This document shows positions 39,055 through 46,779 of a stretch of 46,779 nucleotides of DNA, in pieces. The stretch is from an uncultured Clostridia bacterium. Lineage in GTDB: Bacteria > Bacillota > Clostridia > TANB77 > CAG-508. Every line of letters begins with the position of its first letter. Position 1 is the stretch's first letter. The stretch spans positions 1-46,779 of the forward strand of contig CAKPCG010000012.1 of NCBI GenBank assembly GCA_934141475.1, in the 5' to 3' direction. Under the pieces are notes generated by a model, which ran no database searches, had not been told where the DNA came from, and worked only from the letters and a program-made list of their open reading frames with translations. Both the position numbers and the translations under genes were made by a program.

Positions 39055-40857
39055 GTGAAAAATGGAATAAAATCATTGGCGGTATGGCTAATAATAGGTG
39101 TAATTCTAATAGTAGTTATTTCTTCAATAATGGAAAACAGCAATACAAAAATGACCTATTCAGAATTAATCGAAAATATAGAAGAGGGAAATGTATCTAG
39201 TGTACAACTAGCAGCTGGAGGAAATTCAGCAAAAATTACATTAACAGATAAAACACAAAAGCAAGTTAATATTCCAAGTTTAGATAGTTTTATAACATAT
39301 GCAGAACAATATATAAAAAATGGAAATTTATCGTTAGAAGAAGAGTCAGAATCAATATGGATAACAATACTTAGTTTAATTACCCCATTTGGATTATTAC
39401 TAATATTCTTAGTATTTTGGTTCTTTATGATGAATCCTGCAAATAACCAAGGCGGAAACAAAACAATGACATTTGGAAAAAGTAGAGCCAGAATGATAAA
39501 TACAGCAGAAAAAAATAAAATCACATTTGATGATGTAGCAGGTGTAGATGAAGAAAAAGAAGAATTAGAAGAAATAGTAGAATTTTTAAAAAATCCTAAA
39601 AAATATACTGATATGGGAGCAAGAATTCCAAAAGGAGTATTACTAGTTGGTCAACCGGGAACTGGTAAAACATTACTTGCAAAAGCAGTTGCAGGAGAAG
39701 CAGGAGTACCATTTTTTATAATAAGTGGATCAGACTTCGTAGAAATGTTCGTTGGTGTAGGAGCTTCAAGAGTTAGAGACTTATTTGAACAAGCAAAAAG
39801 AAATGCACCATGTATAATATTTATAGATGAAATAGATGCAGTTGGACGTCAAAGAGGAGCCGGACTAGGTGGAGGACATGATGAAAGAGAACAAACATTA
39901 AATCAATTACTAGTTGAAATGGATGGATTCTCAGCTAACGAAGGAGTAATAGTACTTGCAGCTACAAACAGACCAGACGTACTAGATAAAGCATTATTAA
40001 GAGCAGGAAGATTTGATAGACAAATAGTAGTAGGAGCTCCAGATGTAAAAGCAAGAGAACAAATACTAGAAGTTCATAGTAAAAAGAAAAGATTATCAGA
40101 TGATGTAGACTTAAGAATAATAGCAAAAAATACATCAGGATTTGCAGGAGCAGACCTAGAAAATGTATTAAACGAAGCAGCACTATTAGCAGCAAGAAGA
40201 AACAAAACAGAAATTGGAATGCAAGAAATTGAAGATGCCATGGTAAAAGTAACAATGGGACCAGAAAAGAAGACAAAAGTAAGAAGTGATCACGAAAAGA
40301 AACTTGTTGCTTACCACGAAGCAGGTCACGCTGTAGTAAGTAAATTCTTACCAACACAAGATCCAGTACATGAAATATCAATAGTACCAAGAGGAATGGC
40401 TGGAGGTTATACAATGTATAGACCTACAGAAGATAAATCTTTTATGTCTAAAACAGCAATGGAAGAACAAATAATATCACTTTTAGGTGGTAGAGTTGCT
40501 GAAGCCATAATTTTGAATGACATATCAACAGGAGCAAGTAATGACATAGAAAGAGCTTCTCAAATTGCAAGAAGCATGGTAACAGTTTATGGAATGAGTT
40601 CAAGACTTGGAACAATTATGTATGGTCAAGGACAAGGAGAAGTATTTTTAGGAAGAGACTTAGCTCAAACAAAAAATTATTCTGAAGAAACAGCAGCAAT
40701 AATAGATGAAGAAGTAAAAGCAATAATTGACAGAGCATATAATACAGCAAAACAAATATTAGCAGCTAATATTGATAAACTTCATATAGTTGCAGGAATA
40801 TTACTTGAAAAAGAAAAAATTGATGGAGAAGAATTTGATAGAGTATTTAATTCTTAA
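39055..40857 (+). CDS. ftsH: ATP-dependent zinc metalloprotease FtsH
   Basis: 600 residues. Two membrane segments (about 5-25, 102-123) enclose a short outside domain. The AAA+ module has Walker A GQPGTGKT (199-206), Walker B IIFIDEIDAVG and the second-region motif TNRPDVLDKALLRAGRFDRQI. The zinc protease motif is HEAGH (421-425). FtsH degrades membrane and regulatory proteins and hexamerises. The start is GTG 39055, with GGAGGAA 8 bases upstream. In Bacillus it often follows tilS-hpt; hpt is missing here, and ftsH has its own promoter and terminator. Confidence 0.97.
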   Translation: MKNGIKSLAVWLIIGVILIVVISSIMENSNTKMTYSELIENIEEGNVSSVQLAAGGNSAKITLTDKTQKQVNIPSLDSFITYAEQYIKNGNLSLEEESESIWITILSLITPFGLLLIFLVFWFFMMNPANNQGGNKTMTFGKSRARMINTAEKNKITFDDVAGVDEEKEELEEIVEFLKNPKKYTDMGARIPKGVLLVGQPGTGKTLLAKAVAGEAGVPFFIISGSDFVEMFVGVGASRVRDLFEQAKRNAPCIIFIDEIDAVGRQRGAGLGGGHDEREQTLNQLLVEMDGFSANEGVIVLAATNRPDVLDKALLRAGRFDRQIVVGAPDVKAREQILEVHSKKKRLSDDVDLRIIAKNTSGFAGADLENVLNEAALLAARRNKTEIGMQEIEDAMVKVTMGPEKKTKVRSDHEKKLVAYHEAGHAVVSKFLPTQDPVHEISIVPRGMAGGYTMYRPTEDKSFMSKTAMEEQIISLLGGRVAEAIILNDISTGASNDIERASQIARSMVTVYGMSSRLGTIMYGQGQGEVFLGRDLAQTKNYSEETAAIIDEEVKAIIDRAYNTAKQILAANIDKLHIVAGILLEKEKIDGEEFDRVFNS

Positions 40858-40860
40858 TAA

Positions 40861-40898
40861 AAAACGTTTAGAGTTTGTATAAACTTTAAACGTTTTTT
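40861..40898 (+). terminator. Intrinsic terminator after ftsH
   Basis: AAAACGTTTAGAGTTT (40861-40876) pairs with AAACTTTAAACGTTTT (40881-40896) over 16 bp with one mismatch, loop GTAT, followed by Ts. Confidence 0.9.
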
Positions 40899-41083
40899 AT
40901 ATTGTGGAAAAGATGTTTTATAAATTTGTTGTAAATAGCAACACTTGTACTATAATAAATTAAAAATATGAAAATGCTTGATATTTATTTTATTATAGTT
41001 TAAAATAAAAAAGAACAACATAAATATTTTTAGTATAAACAGAGGAAAATAACAGCTAATAAAAATACAAGGGAGATAAAAGT

Positions 41084-43354
41084 ATGGATTTTAATAGCGA
41101 AAAAGAATTGCAAGATTTTATGGAAGATAAATTAAATTGGTCACCAGTTATAACAAGACAAAAAAGTATTATAGAAGGAAAGACTATAGTTGAAGGATTA
41201 ACAATAAATTATGGACCAAGTATAGAACATTTAATAGACATAAAGATTGAAGCATTAAAAATGGGGGATTTAGAAAAAGCAAGAATATGTCAAGAAATAT
41301 ATGAAAAATATTGTTACGGGAATAATATGGGTAGTATAGCATATACAGCAGAGCAAGAGAAAATGGTAGTAAGTCTTCTAGAAGAACAATTTAATGTATT
41401 GGAAAAAATGTACGAAAATACAAACAATCAAAAAGACAATAAGATTTTGCTAGAAAAATGCAGGGATTTTTTAGCTATAACAGAAGGTACAAAAATAGAA
41501 AATAAATTTAACTTACAAAAATTAAAAGAAGAAATTGCAAAATTAGAATATTCTAACTTAAATAAAGAAAAATCTGTAAAAAGAAATAATGCAACAAATT
41601 TGGAAACAACAAAAAACGATGCTGTGGAGGATTTATTCGAAGATTTTTATAGTAAAGATGTTGATTATAGTAATTTAAACGAAAAAAAAGATAAACAAAA
41701 AATAGAAAATAAGGAAAATAAAGATGAATCAAAAAGAATGGTAAAATATCCAATTGTTAATGAGTTAATAACAAAAGAAAAATATGGAGAATATGCTCCA
41801 ATTGTTCAAGAGTTTTTAAACAGAGCAATGAATGAATACGATTTATCTCCTGAATTTATTAACATATTTGCAGAAAGTTGTGAAGCAGTAAAAATATCTA
41901 AATTACCAAAAAAATACGAACAATATGATGGACTAACAACATATGCAAAAAAAAATATAAGAATAAATAAAAATATATTAAAAAAATTTAAAGATAAACC
42001 AAATGAAAAAATGTATGAATATATGTCTGATGTATTAAATCATGAAATGATGCATATGTTGCTTAAACAAATACCAGGAATAGGTTTATCACTTACAGAG
42101 GCGATAACAGAAGTTGCTGCAAATAGAACTTCATATGGAAAAGATAAAAACAATATGGAGAAATATAGATCAGAAACATTAGGATATCCAAATATGACAT
42201 TTGGAGTAAATATTTTAGCAGCAGCTATGGGAATATCTGAAAAAGAATTTTTGAAGCTAGCATTTGGACATAAAACATTTGAAACAATATCTAAGCAAAT
42301 ACATTCTAAAAGTGAAGCACAAAATTTTCTAAATGAAATAAACGAGGAATTAGAAAAAATTAGAGTAGCATCATTTGAAGAAAAACATACAATAAAAGAA
42401 TTAAAAGACATTCAAACAAAATCTTATCATACTTTGTATGTAAAAGGAAAAGAATATTTAAACAAAAGAATTGCTAATATGGAAATAAATGATAAGAATA
42501 TAGATGAAGTAGTTGAAAGCTTAAAATACAGTTCAAACAAAATGACACAAATTCTGCAGTCTGAACTTGAGAACAAAGGAAATAATAAATTGAAACCAGG
42601 ATTGAATTTGGTAAATGGATTTGGTATGTATTCACCTGAAAAAGTTCAAAACATACAAGAAGATCAAAGAAATACTCTTAATGCAAGAATAGAAATATTA
42701 GATAAAATGTCTAAAGAATTTAAAAAAAATTCTGCATTTAGAGGAGTAAAAGGGGAAAGTGACAAAAAGATAATTTTATTATATATTCAAAAATACGCAT
42801 TAAGCCAAAAGGATATAGTTTCTATGAATAGAATTTTAAAAGAAAGATGGAATATTAATATAGATGATATTGTAGAAAAAAATATAAATTCTAAAGATGA
42901 AAAAAAATTCAAACTAAAACCAGAAACTATAGAAAAAATTATAAAAGATGATTTTAGCACTTCATATGATGATAGTAATATTACATTAATGGAAAAAGCA
43001 GCAAATCCCACATTAAAAACAAGATTAAAAAACAGCTTTTTAAAGTTAAAAAATAAATTATTTAAAAGAAAATCACAATTTTTACTTCAGCCAGGATTGA
43101 ATGTAGATGGTAAAGTAAGACCAGAAAGACCTATAACAACAAAAGAAGAATATGATGAAATAAGTAAAGGAGTAGATGATATGGTACAATCATCTGATCC
43201 ATATTTAGGAATTGATAAAAATACAAAAAAAAGTTGGGTTATAAGCCAAAGCTCAAAAGAGGCAATCAACAAGGCAAATATAAGATTTGCAGAAAAATAT
43301 GCTAAAAACAAAATAAAAAACAAGAATCCAAAAGATATTGAGCATGATGATTGA
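41084..43354 (+). CDS. Large putative zinc metallopeptidase of unknown family
   Basis: 756 residues, no signal peptide or membrane segment. The only recognised motif is HEMMH (320-324) in LNHEMMHMLLKQIPG, an HExxH zinc site, with possible third ligands E339 or E343 in SLTEAITEVAA as in gluzincin-like folds. The N-terminal part (about 1-90) has IEHLIDIKIEALKMGDLEKARICQEIYEKY, a helical unit. About 150-225 is charged and probably flexible. A short unit PGLN recurs at 505 and 670 (KPGLNLVNG, QPGLNVDG). A candidate promoter TTGTAA-N16-TATAAT lies at 40929-40956; the leader of about 120 bases holds no ORF. GGGAG precedes ATG. A role in processing surface or phage-type structures is only a guess. 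Confidence 0.7.
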   Translation: MDFNSEKELQDFMEDKLNWSPVITRQKSIIEGKTIVEGLTINYGPSIEHLIDIKIEALKMGDLEKARICQEIYEKYCYGNNMGSIAYTAEQEKMVVSLLEEQFNVLEKMYENTNNQKDNKILLEKCRDFLAITEGTKIENKFNLQKLKEEIAKLEYSNLNKEKSVKRNNATNLETTKNDAVEDLFEDFYSKDVDYSNLNEKKDKQKIENKENKDESKRMVKYPIVNELITKEKYGEYAPIVQEFLNRAMNEYDLSPEFINIFAESCEAVKISKLPKKYEQYDGLTTYAKKNIRINKNILKKFKDKPNEKMYEYMSDVLNHEMMHMLLKQIPGIGLSLTEAITEVAANRTSYGKDKNNMEKYRSETLGYPNMTFGVNILAAAMGISEKEFLKLAFGHKTFETISKQIHSKSEAQNFLNEINEELEKIRVASFEEKHTIKELKDIQTKSYHTLYVKGKEYLNKRIANMEINDKNIDEVVESLKYSSNKMTQILQSELENKGNNKLKPGLNLVNGFGMYSPEKVQNIQEDQRNTLNARIEILDKMSKEFKKNSAFRGVKGESDKKIILLYIQKYALSQKDIVSMNRILKERWNINIDDIVEKNINSKDEKKFKLKPETIEKIIKDDFSTSYDDSNITLMEKAANPTLKTRLKNSFLKLKNKLFKRKSQFLLQPGLNVDGKVRPERPITTKEEYDEISKGVDDMVQSSDPYLGIDKNTKKSWVISQSSKEAINKANIRFAEKYAKNKIKNKNPKDIEHDD

Positions 43355-43460
43355 TTATAAAAGTATTTTATTTTGTAATTAAATAATAAAGTAAATAGAA
43401 ATATATAATAAGTATATGTAAAAAATTTATTGCAAAATTATAATAGGAGGTATATAAAAA

Positions 43461-44834
43461 ATGCATGGAAAAACTTTCAAAAGAAAAAAAGGCATAACTA
43501 TGATAAGTTTAGTTGTTACAATTGTTGTATTGTTAATATTAGCAGGGGTAACCATAAGTATGACAACAGGTCAAAATGGAGTTATAAATAGGACTAAACA
43601 AGCAAAGCAGGAAACAGAAAAAGCAGAGACAAAGATTCAATTACAATCATCGGTATCAAATGCATTAGCGGTAGGAAAAGGAAAAATAAAAGAGGAAAAA
43701 TTAAAAAGTGAACTAAATAATAATTTTGGAGAAGGCAACTATGAAATATCTGGAGATGCAACAAATGGATGGAAAATAGTATTACAAGGAGTTGAATATC
43801 AAATTGGAAGTGATGGCAAGATAGCTACAGAAACCTCAAAAGAAGACGAAGGAGTACTACCAACAGGGGAAGGTACAAGACCTTATTTGCCAAATGATAA
43901 ATTTACATATAAAGAAGGAGACTTGAGTAAAGGATTAGTAATAATTGATGAAAATGAGAATGAATATGTATGGGTAGAAGTGCCTAAAACAACAAAGGTA
44001 TATAAAACAGCAGGTATTAATATAAAAGATTTCACAATAGAAGAATATCAAAAAATAGCAAAAGATTTAAAAACCTATACAGAAGAATATAGTTCTTCGA
44101 ATTGTGGAGATACAAATTCGGTGTTTATGGAACAATATAAAGCAATGTTAAAAAGTGTATACACAAACGGAGGATTCTGGATAGGAAGATATGAAGCAGG
44201 ATTAGAAACAGGAAAGAGACCAAGAAACAGGTATATAAAAATAACTGAAAAAGACAGAGCAGTGACAAAGCAAAATATGATACCATATAATTTTATTACA
44301 AGAGACGATGCACAGATATTAGCGCAAAGAATGAACTACGATGGGTGTATAAGTAGCTTAATATTTGGAGTTCAATGGGATTTAATGCTGAAATATATAG
44401 AAACAAAGGCGGTAAAAGAAAACAAAATTTTAACAACAGATAGTATAACTATAGGAAATTATTACAACGGATCATTTGAAATAAATAGAGGAAAGTTTGC
44501 ACAATATGGATTATATTTAAAATGGTATGATTATAGTAGTAATGAGAGAACAGACTTAATAGAAAATTGCAAAAAGAAAGCACAAACTCGAGGTTCAAAT
44601 GGAACATTATTAACAACAGGAGCATTAGATATGACAAAATTGCAAAACATATATGATATAGCAGGAAATGTATGGGAATGGACATTGGAATTTTGTACTG
44701 TTGAACATCCTTGTGTTCGTAGAGGAGGAAGTTATGTTAGTAAAGGAAAAGAAAGCCCTGCTAAAGATCGAAATGACAACAGTATTACAGATACTTATGG
44801 TGGACTTGGATTTCGTATAGGAATTTGGAAGTGA
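43461..44834 (+). CDS. Pilin-like N terminus fused to a formylglycine-generating-enzyme-like domain
   Basis: 457 residues. A basic leader ending at G11 is followed by ITMISLVVTIVVLLILAGVTI, a prepilin-type cleavage site and stalk, with Ser in place of the usual Glu5. About 35-115 resembles a pseudopilin head (NAL..GKIKEEKLKSELNNNFGEGNY). The C-terminal part (about 150-457) has the FGE-sulfatase (SUMF1) marks GGFWIGRYEAG, IAGNVWEWT (from 400), RRGGSY and GLGFRIG. The Cys pair of true formylglycine generators is not obvious, so it is more likely a C-type-lectin-like binding domain shown on the cell surface than an active enzyme. AGGAGG lies 11 bases before ATG. It stands alone. Confidence 0.82.
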   Translation: MHGKTFKRKKGITMISLVVTIVVLLILAGVTISMTTGQNGVINRTKQAKQETEKAETKIQLQSSVSNALAVGKGKIKEEKLKSELNNNFGEGNYEISGDATNGWKIVLQGVEYQIGSDGKIATETSKEDEGVLPTGEGTRPYLPNDKFTYKEGDLSKGLVIIDENENEYVWVEVPKTTKVYKTAGINIKDFTIEEYQKIAKDLKTYTEEYSSSNCGDTNSVFMEQYKAMLKSVYTNGGFWIGRYEAGLETGKRPRNRYIKITEKDRAVTKQNMIPYNFITRDDAQILAQRMNYDGCISSLIFGVQWDLMLKYIETKAVKENKILTTDSITIGNYYNGSFEINRGKFAQYGLYLKWYDYSSNERTDLIENCKKKAQTRGSNGTLLTTGALDMTKLQNIYDIAGNVWEWTLEFCTVEHPCVRRGGSYVSKGKESPAKDRNDNSITDTYGGLGFRIGIWK

Positions 44835-44889
44835 TTTTTTATGTTTAAAATAAAGTTTATAAATACTTTTAAAATATAGGCTAAAAACA

Positions 44890-44951
44890 TTGACACCACA
44901 AGCAAAAAATGATAAAATATAAACCGCTATGGATTTAAAACTATAGCGGTT
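44890..44951 (+). promoter_or_regulatory. Promoter and leader hairpin of the str operon
   Basis: TTGACA (44890-44895), 17-bp spacer, TAAAAT (44913-44918). The predicted start lies around 44924, at the edge of AACCGCTAT (44922-44930), which pairs perfectly with ATAGCGGTT (44943-44951). Only about ten bases separate this hairpin, followed by AAAATTTTTAT, from the SD AGGAGGTG (44963-44970). It could be a weak attenuator, an mRNA-stability hairpin or a repressor site. Confidence 0.65.
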
Positions 44952-44977
44952 AAAATTTTTATAGGAGGTGAATTTAA

Positions 44978-45391
44978 GTGCCAACAATCAATCAATTAGT
45001 AAGAAAAGGAAGAAAAACAGGAGTTACAAAATCAACTGCTCCAGCTCTTCAACATGGATATAACTCAAAAAGCAAAAAATTAACAAACAACAGAGCACCA
45101 CAAAAAAGAGGGGTATGTACAGTAGTAAAAACAGTAACACCTAAAAAGCCAAACTCAGCTTTAAGAAAAGTAGCAAGAGTTCGTTTATCAAATGGTTATG
45201 AAGTTACATCTTATATCCCAGGTATAGGACATAACTTACAAGAACACAGTGTTGTATTAATAAGAGGAGGAAGAGTAAAAGACCTTCCAGGTGTTAGATA
45301 CCATATAATCAGAGGAACATTAGATACAGCAGGTGTTAAAGATAGAATGCAAGGTCGTTCTAAATATGGAGCTAAACGTGCTAAAAAATAG
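44978..45391 (+). CDS. rpsL: 30S ribosomal protein S12
   Basis: 137 residues, normal. The start is GTG 44978 (PTINQLVRKGRK) with AGGAGGTG 7 bases upstream. Conserved blocks are GVCTVVKTVTPKKPNSALRKVARVRLSNG, VTSYIPGIGHNLQEHSVVLIRGGRVKDLPGVRYH and the basic end DRMQGRSKYGAKRAKK. The lysines in TPKKPNSALRK and VKDLPG mark the decoding-centre loops where streptomycin resistance arises; both look wild type. S12 monitors codon-anticodon pairing. It is first in the str operon, but rpoC is not upstream. Confidence 0.97.
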   Translation: MPTINQLVRKGRKTGVTKSTAPALQHGYNSKSKKLTNNRAPQKRGVCTVVKTVTPKKPNSALRKVARVRLSNGYEVTSYIPGIGHNLQEHSVVLIRGGRVKDLPGVRYHIIRGTLDTAGVKDRMQGRSKYGAKRAKK

Positions 45392-45724
45392 TAAAATCGA
45401 CTAAAACAGGCATCTTGCATATTTTTAATATTCATTGTGAACATCAGCATACAGATGTATAGCTTCAGCTCATAATAAACATTAGAAATGTACAATATAC
45501 CTAATTTACTCGGTTTTACAGAGCATGAAAGAAAGTTCTGTATAATATTTAAAATATTTTTAATAGTGCTTATTCTTACTAAATATTAAGGTACTTAAAT
45601 TTAGCAATAGATAGAGCATTATGCGGATAGTTTTAAAAAAAAATTATCAGAGTAACTTTTGGCAATTTGGAAAATCAAATTGTTGACTTTAATTAAAATA
45701 AAAAATGTAAAGGAGTGAAGAATA
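45392..45724. other. 333-base spacer between rpsL and rpsG
   Basis: Unusually long for two genes normally tens of bases apart. No ORF with a ribosome site was seen on either strand. Local structures are ACAGA (45520-45524) facing TCTGT (45537-45541), and CAATTTG (45663-45669) pairing with CAAATTG (45676-45682) just before TTGACTTTAA. TATAAT near 45542 and the TTGACT at about 45684 could be promoter parts but lack good partners. The first 100 bases are less AT-rich than other spacers. GGAGTG at about 45712 serves rpsG. No known leader class is recognised. Confidence 0.55.
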
Positions 45725-46195
45725 GTGCCAAGAAGAGGTTTTATAGCAAAAAGAGACGTATTACCAGATCCAATGTATAACAGTAAAGTTGTTACAAAAT
45801 TAGTAAACAACATAATGTTAGATGGTAAAAAATCAGTTGCTCAAAAAATCGTATATGATGCATTTGACATCATAAAAGAAAAAGAAGGAAAAGAACCTTT
45901 AGAAGTTTTTGAAGCAGCTTTAGAAAATGTAATGCCAGTTCTAGAAGTAAAAGCAAGAAGAGTAGGTGGAGCAACATACCAAGTTCCATTAGAAATTAGA
46001 CCAGAAAGAAGACAAACTTTAGGTTTAAGATGGCTTGTTTCTTACAGCAGAAAGAGACATGAAAAAACAATGGCTGAAAAATTAGCTGGAGAAATCATGG
46101 ACGCTGTAGCTGGAAACGGTGGAGCATTCAAGAAGAAAGAAGATACTCATAAAATGGCTGAAGCTAACAAAGCTTTTGCACATTACAAATTTTAG
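45725..46195 (+). CDS. rpsG: 30S ribosomal protein S7
   Basis: 156 residues, normal. The start is GTG 45725 (PRRGFIAKRDVLPDPMYNS), with AAGGAGTG upstream. Conserved blocks are SKVVTKLVNNIMLDGKKSVAQKIVYDAF, ENVMPVLEVKARRVGGATYQVPLEIRPERRQTLGLRWL and the C-terminal HKMAEANKAFAHYKF. S7 starts assembly of the small-subunit head and contacts E-site tRNA. It is followed 18 bases later by fusA. The long spacer before it suggests that it may have its own signals. Confidence 0.97.
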   Translation: MPRRGFIAKRDVLPDPMYNSKVVTKLVNNIMLDGKKSVAQKIVYDAFDIIKEKEGKEPLEVFEAALENVMPVLEVKARRVGGATYQVPLEIRPERRQTLGLRWLVSYSRKRHEKTMAEKLAGEIMDAVAGNGGAFKKKEDTHKMAEANKAFAHYKF

Positions 46196-46213
46196 TATGA
46201 GGAGGAAAAATAG

Positions 46214-46779
46214 ATGGCAGGAAGATTATGTCCATTAGATAAAACAAGAAATATAGGAATAATGGCTCACATTGATGCAGGAAAAACAACAACAACAGAA
46301 AGAATCCTATTTTATACAGGAAAAACTCATAAAATAGGAGAAGTTCACGAAGGTGCTGCAACAATGGACTGGATGGCTCAAGAACAAGAAAGAGGTATCA
46401 CAATAACATCTGCTGCAACAACATGTTTCTGGAAAGATCATAGAATAAATATAATCGACACACCAGGACACGTTGATTTTACAGTTGAAGTTCAAAGATC
46501 TCTTAAAGTACTTGACGGAGCTGTAACAGTATTAGCAGCTAAAGGTGGAGTTCAACCACAAACAGAAACAGTTTGGAGACAAGCTGACAAATATAATGTA
46601 CCAAGAATGGTATATGTAAACAAAATGGATGTTATTGGAGCAGACTTTATGCTATGTGTTGATCAATTAAAAAATAGATTACATGCAAATGCAGTTCCAA
46701 TTCAATTACCAATAGGAAAAGAAGACTATTTCCAAGGAATAGTTGACTTAATAAAAATGAGAGCATTCATCCATAAAGA
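46214..46779 (+). CDS. fusA: Elongation factor G, N-terminal part (runs off the window)
   Basis: The first 188 residues are visible; the gene continues past the window end. EF-G is the GTPase that drives translocation of tRNA and mRNA. GTPase motifs are G1 AHIDAGKTT, G2 RGITITSAA, G3 DTPGHVDF and G4 NKMD, all intact. The segment DGAVTVLAAKGGVQPQTETVWRQA differs a little from the common VLDAQSGVEPQ form. ATG 46214 is preceded by GAGGAGG. The order rpsL-rpsG-fusA is the conserved str operon; tuf would be expected next. Confidence 0.96.
   Translation, partial: MAGRLCPLDKTRNIGIMAHIDAGKTTTTERILFYTGKTHKIGEVHEGAATMDWMAQEQERGITITSAATTCFWKDHRINIIDTPGHVDFTVEVQRSLKVLDGAVTVLAAKGGVQPQTETVWRQADKYNVPRMVYVNKMDVIGADFMLCVDQLKNRLHANAVPIQLPIGKEDYFQGIVDLIKMRAFIHK

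Overview
The window is a strongly AT-rich chromosomal segment from a spore-forming Firmicute, most likely an uncultured member of the Clostridia. Arginine is nearly always AGA, Shine-Dalgarno sites are AGGAGG-like, and promoters have TTGACA/TATAAT elements with 16-18 bp spacers. Germination and sporulation genes (sleB, cwlJ, gerQ, whiA) are present, as are a Firmicute-type 23S-5S rRNA end and single-membrane-segment SecE. No plasmid, phage, IS element, tRNA or CRISPR array was recognised.

Layout. 1-570: end of an rRNA operon (23S tail, 5S, terminator). 640-1218: flavin reductase. 1356-5020: rpmG-secE-nusG-rplK-rplA, then rplJ-rplL behind an L10-type attenuator. 5031-6357: two related orphan genes of unusual composition, each with its own promoter and terminator. 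6507-11270: a charged small protein, mfd and an orphan response regulator. 11287-13900: a pilin-like protein and rnhB-pdp, each behind a copy of a repeated leader. 13914-15790: small membrane protein, cdaA, frameshifted truA. 15861-17953: a Cys/Asn-rich membrane protein convergent with an NfeD-SPFH pair. 18047-21491: a tandem repeat array with a promoter, then a glycosyltransferase and a polymerase/ligase-like membrane protein. 21622-28113: murB, yvcK-like, glycogen debranching enzyme, frameshifted holA, sleB. 28233-32374: a third leader copy with a small ORF, an antisense-oriented small membrane protein, clpC and a cation efflux protein. 32460-36041: a small membrane protein, cwlJ-gerQ, whiA-hemW. 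36137-40898: rplI-dnaB-tilS and ftsH. 41084-44834: a putative metallopeptidase and a pilin-like/FGE-like fusion. 44890-46779: the str operon (rpsL, rpsG, start of fusA).

The usual order rplJL-rpoBC-rpsL-rpsG-fusA is broken: about 40 kb of unrelated genes lies between rplL and rpsL, and rpoBC are absent from the window.

The most interesting signal is that truA and holA, both expected to be important or essential, each need one +1 frameshift. In both, the extra base is a C that creates an in-frame CGG codon at the exact shift point. By eye, CGG is absent from all intact conserved genes in the window. The holA site also has the layout of the prfB (RF2) shift site: SD-like AAGGA, three bases, CTT, then the problem codon. 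This suggests programmed +1 frameshifting at a very rare or undecoded CGG codon. Sequencing error remains the main alternative, and three small non-conserved ORFs do contain CGG in frame. Further unexplained structures are a leader element repeated three times, a 35-bp tandem triplet, an 11-bp-phased TTACAAAA array and a perfect 27-bp inverted repeat.
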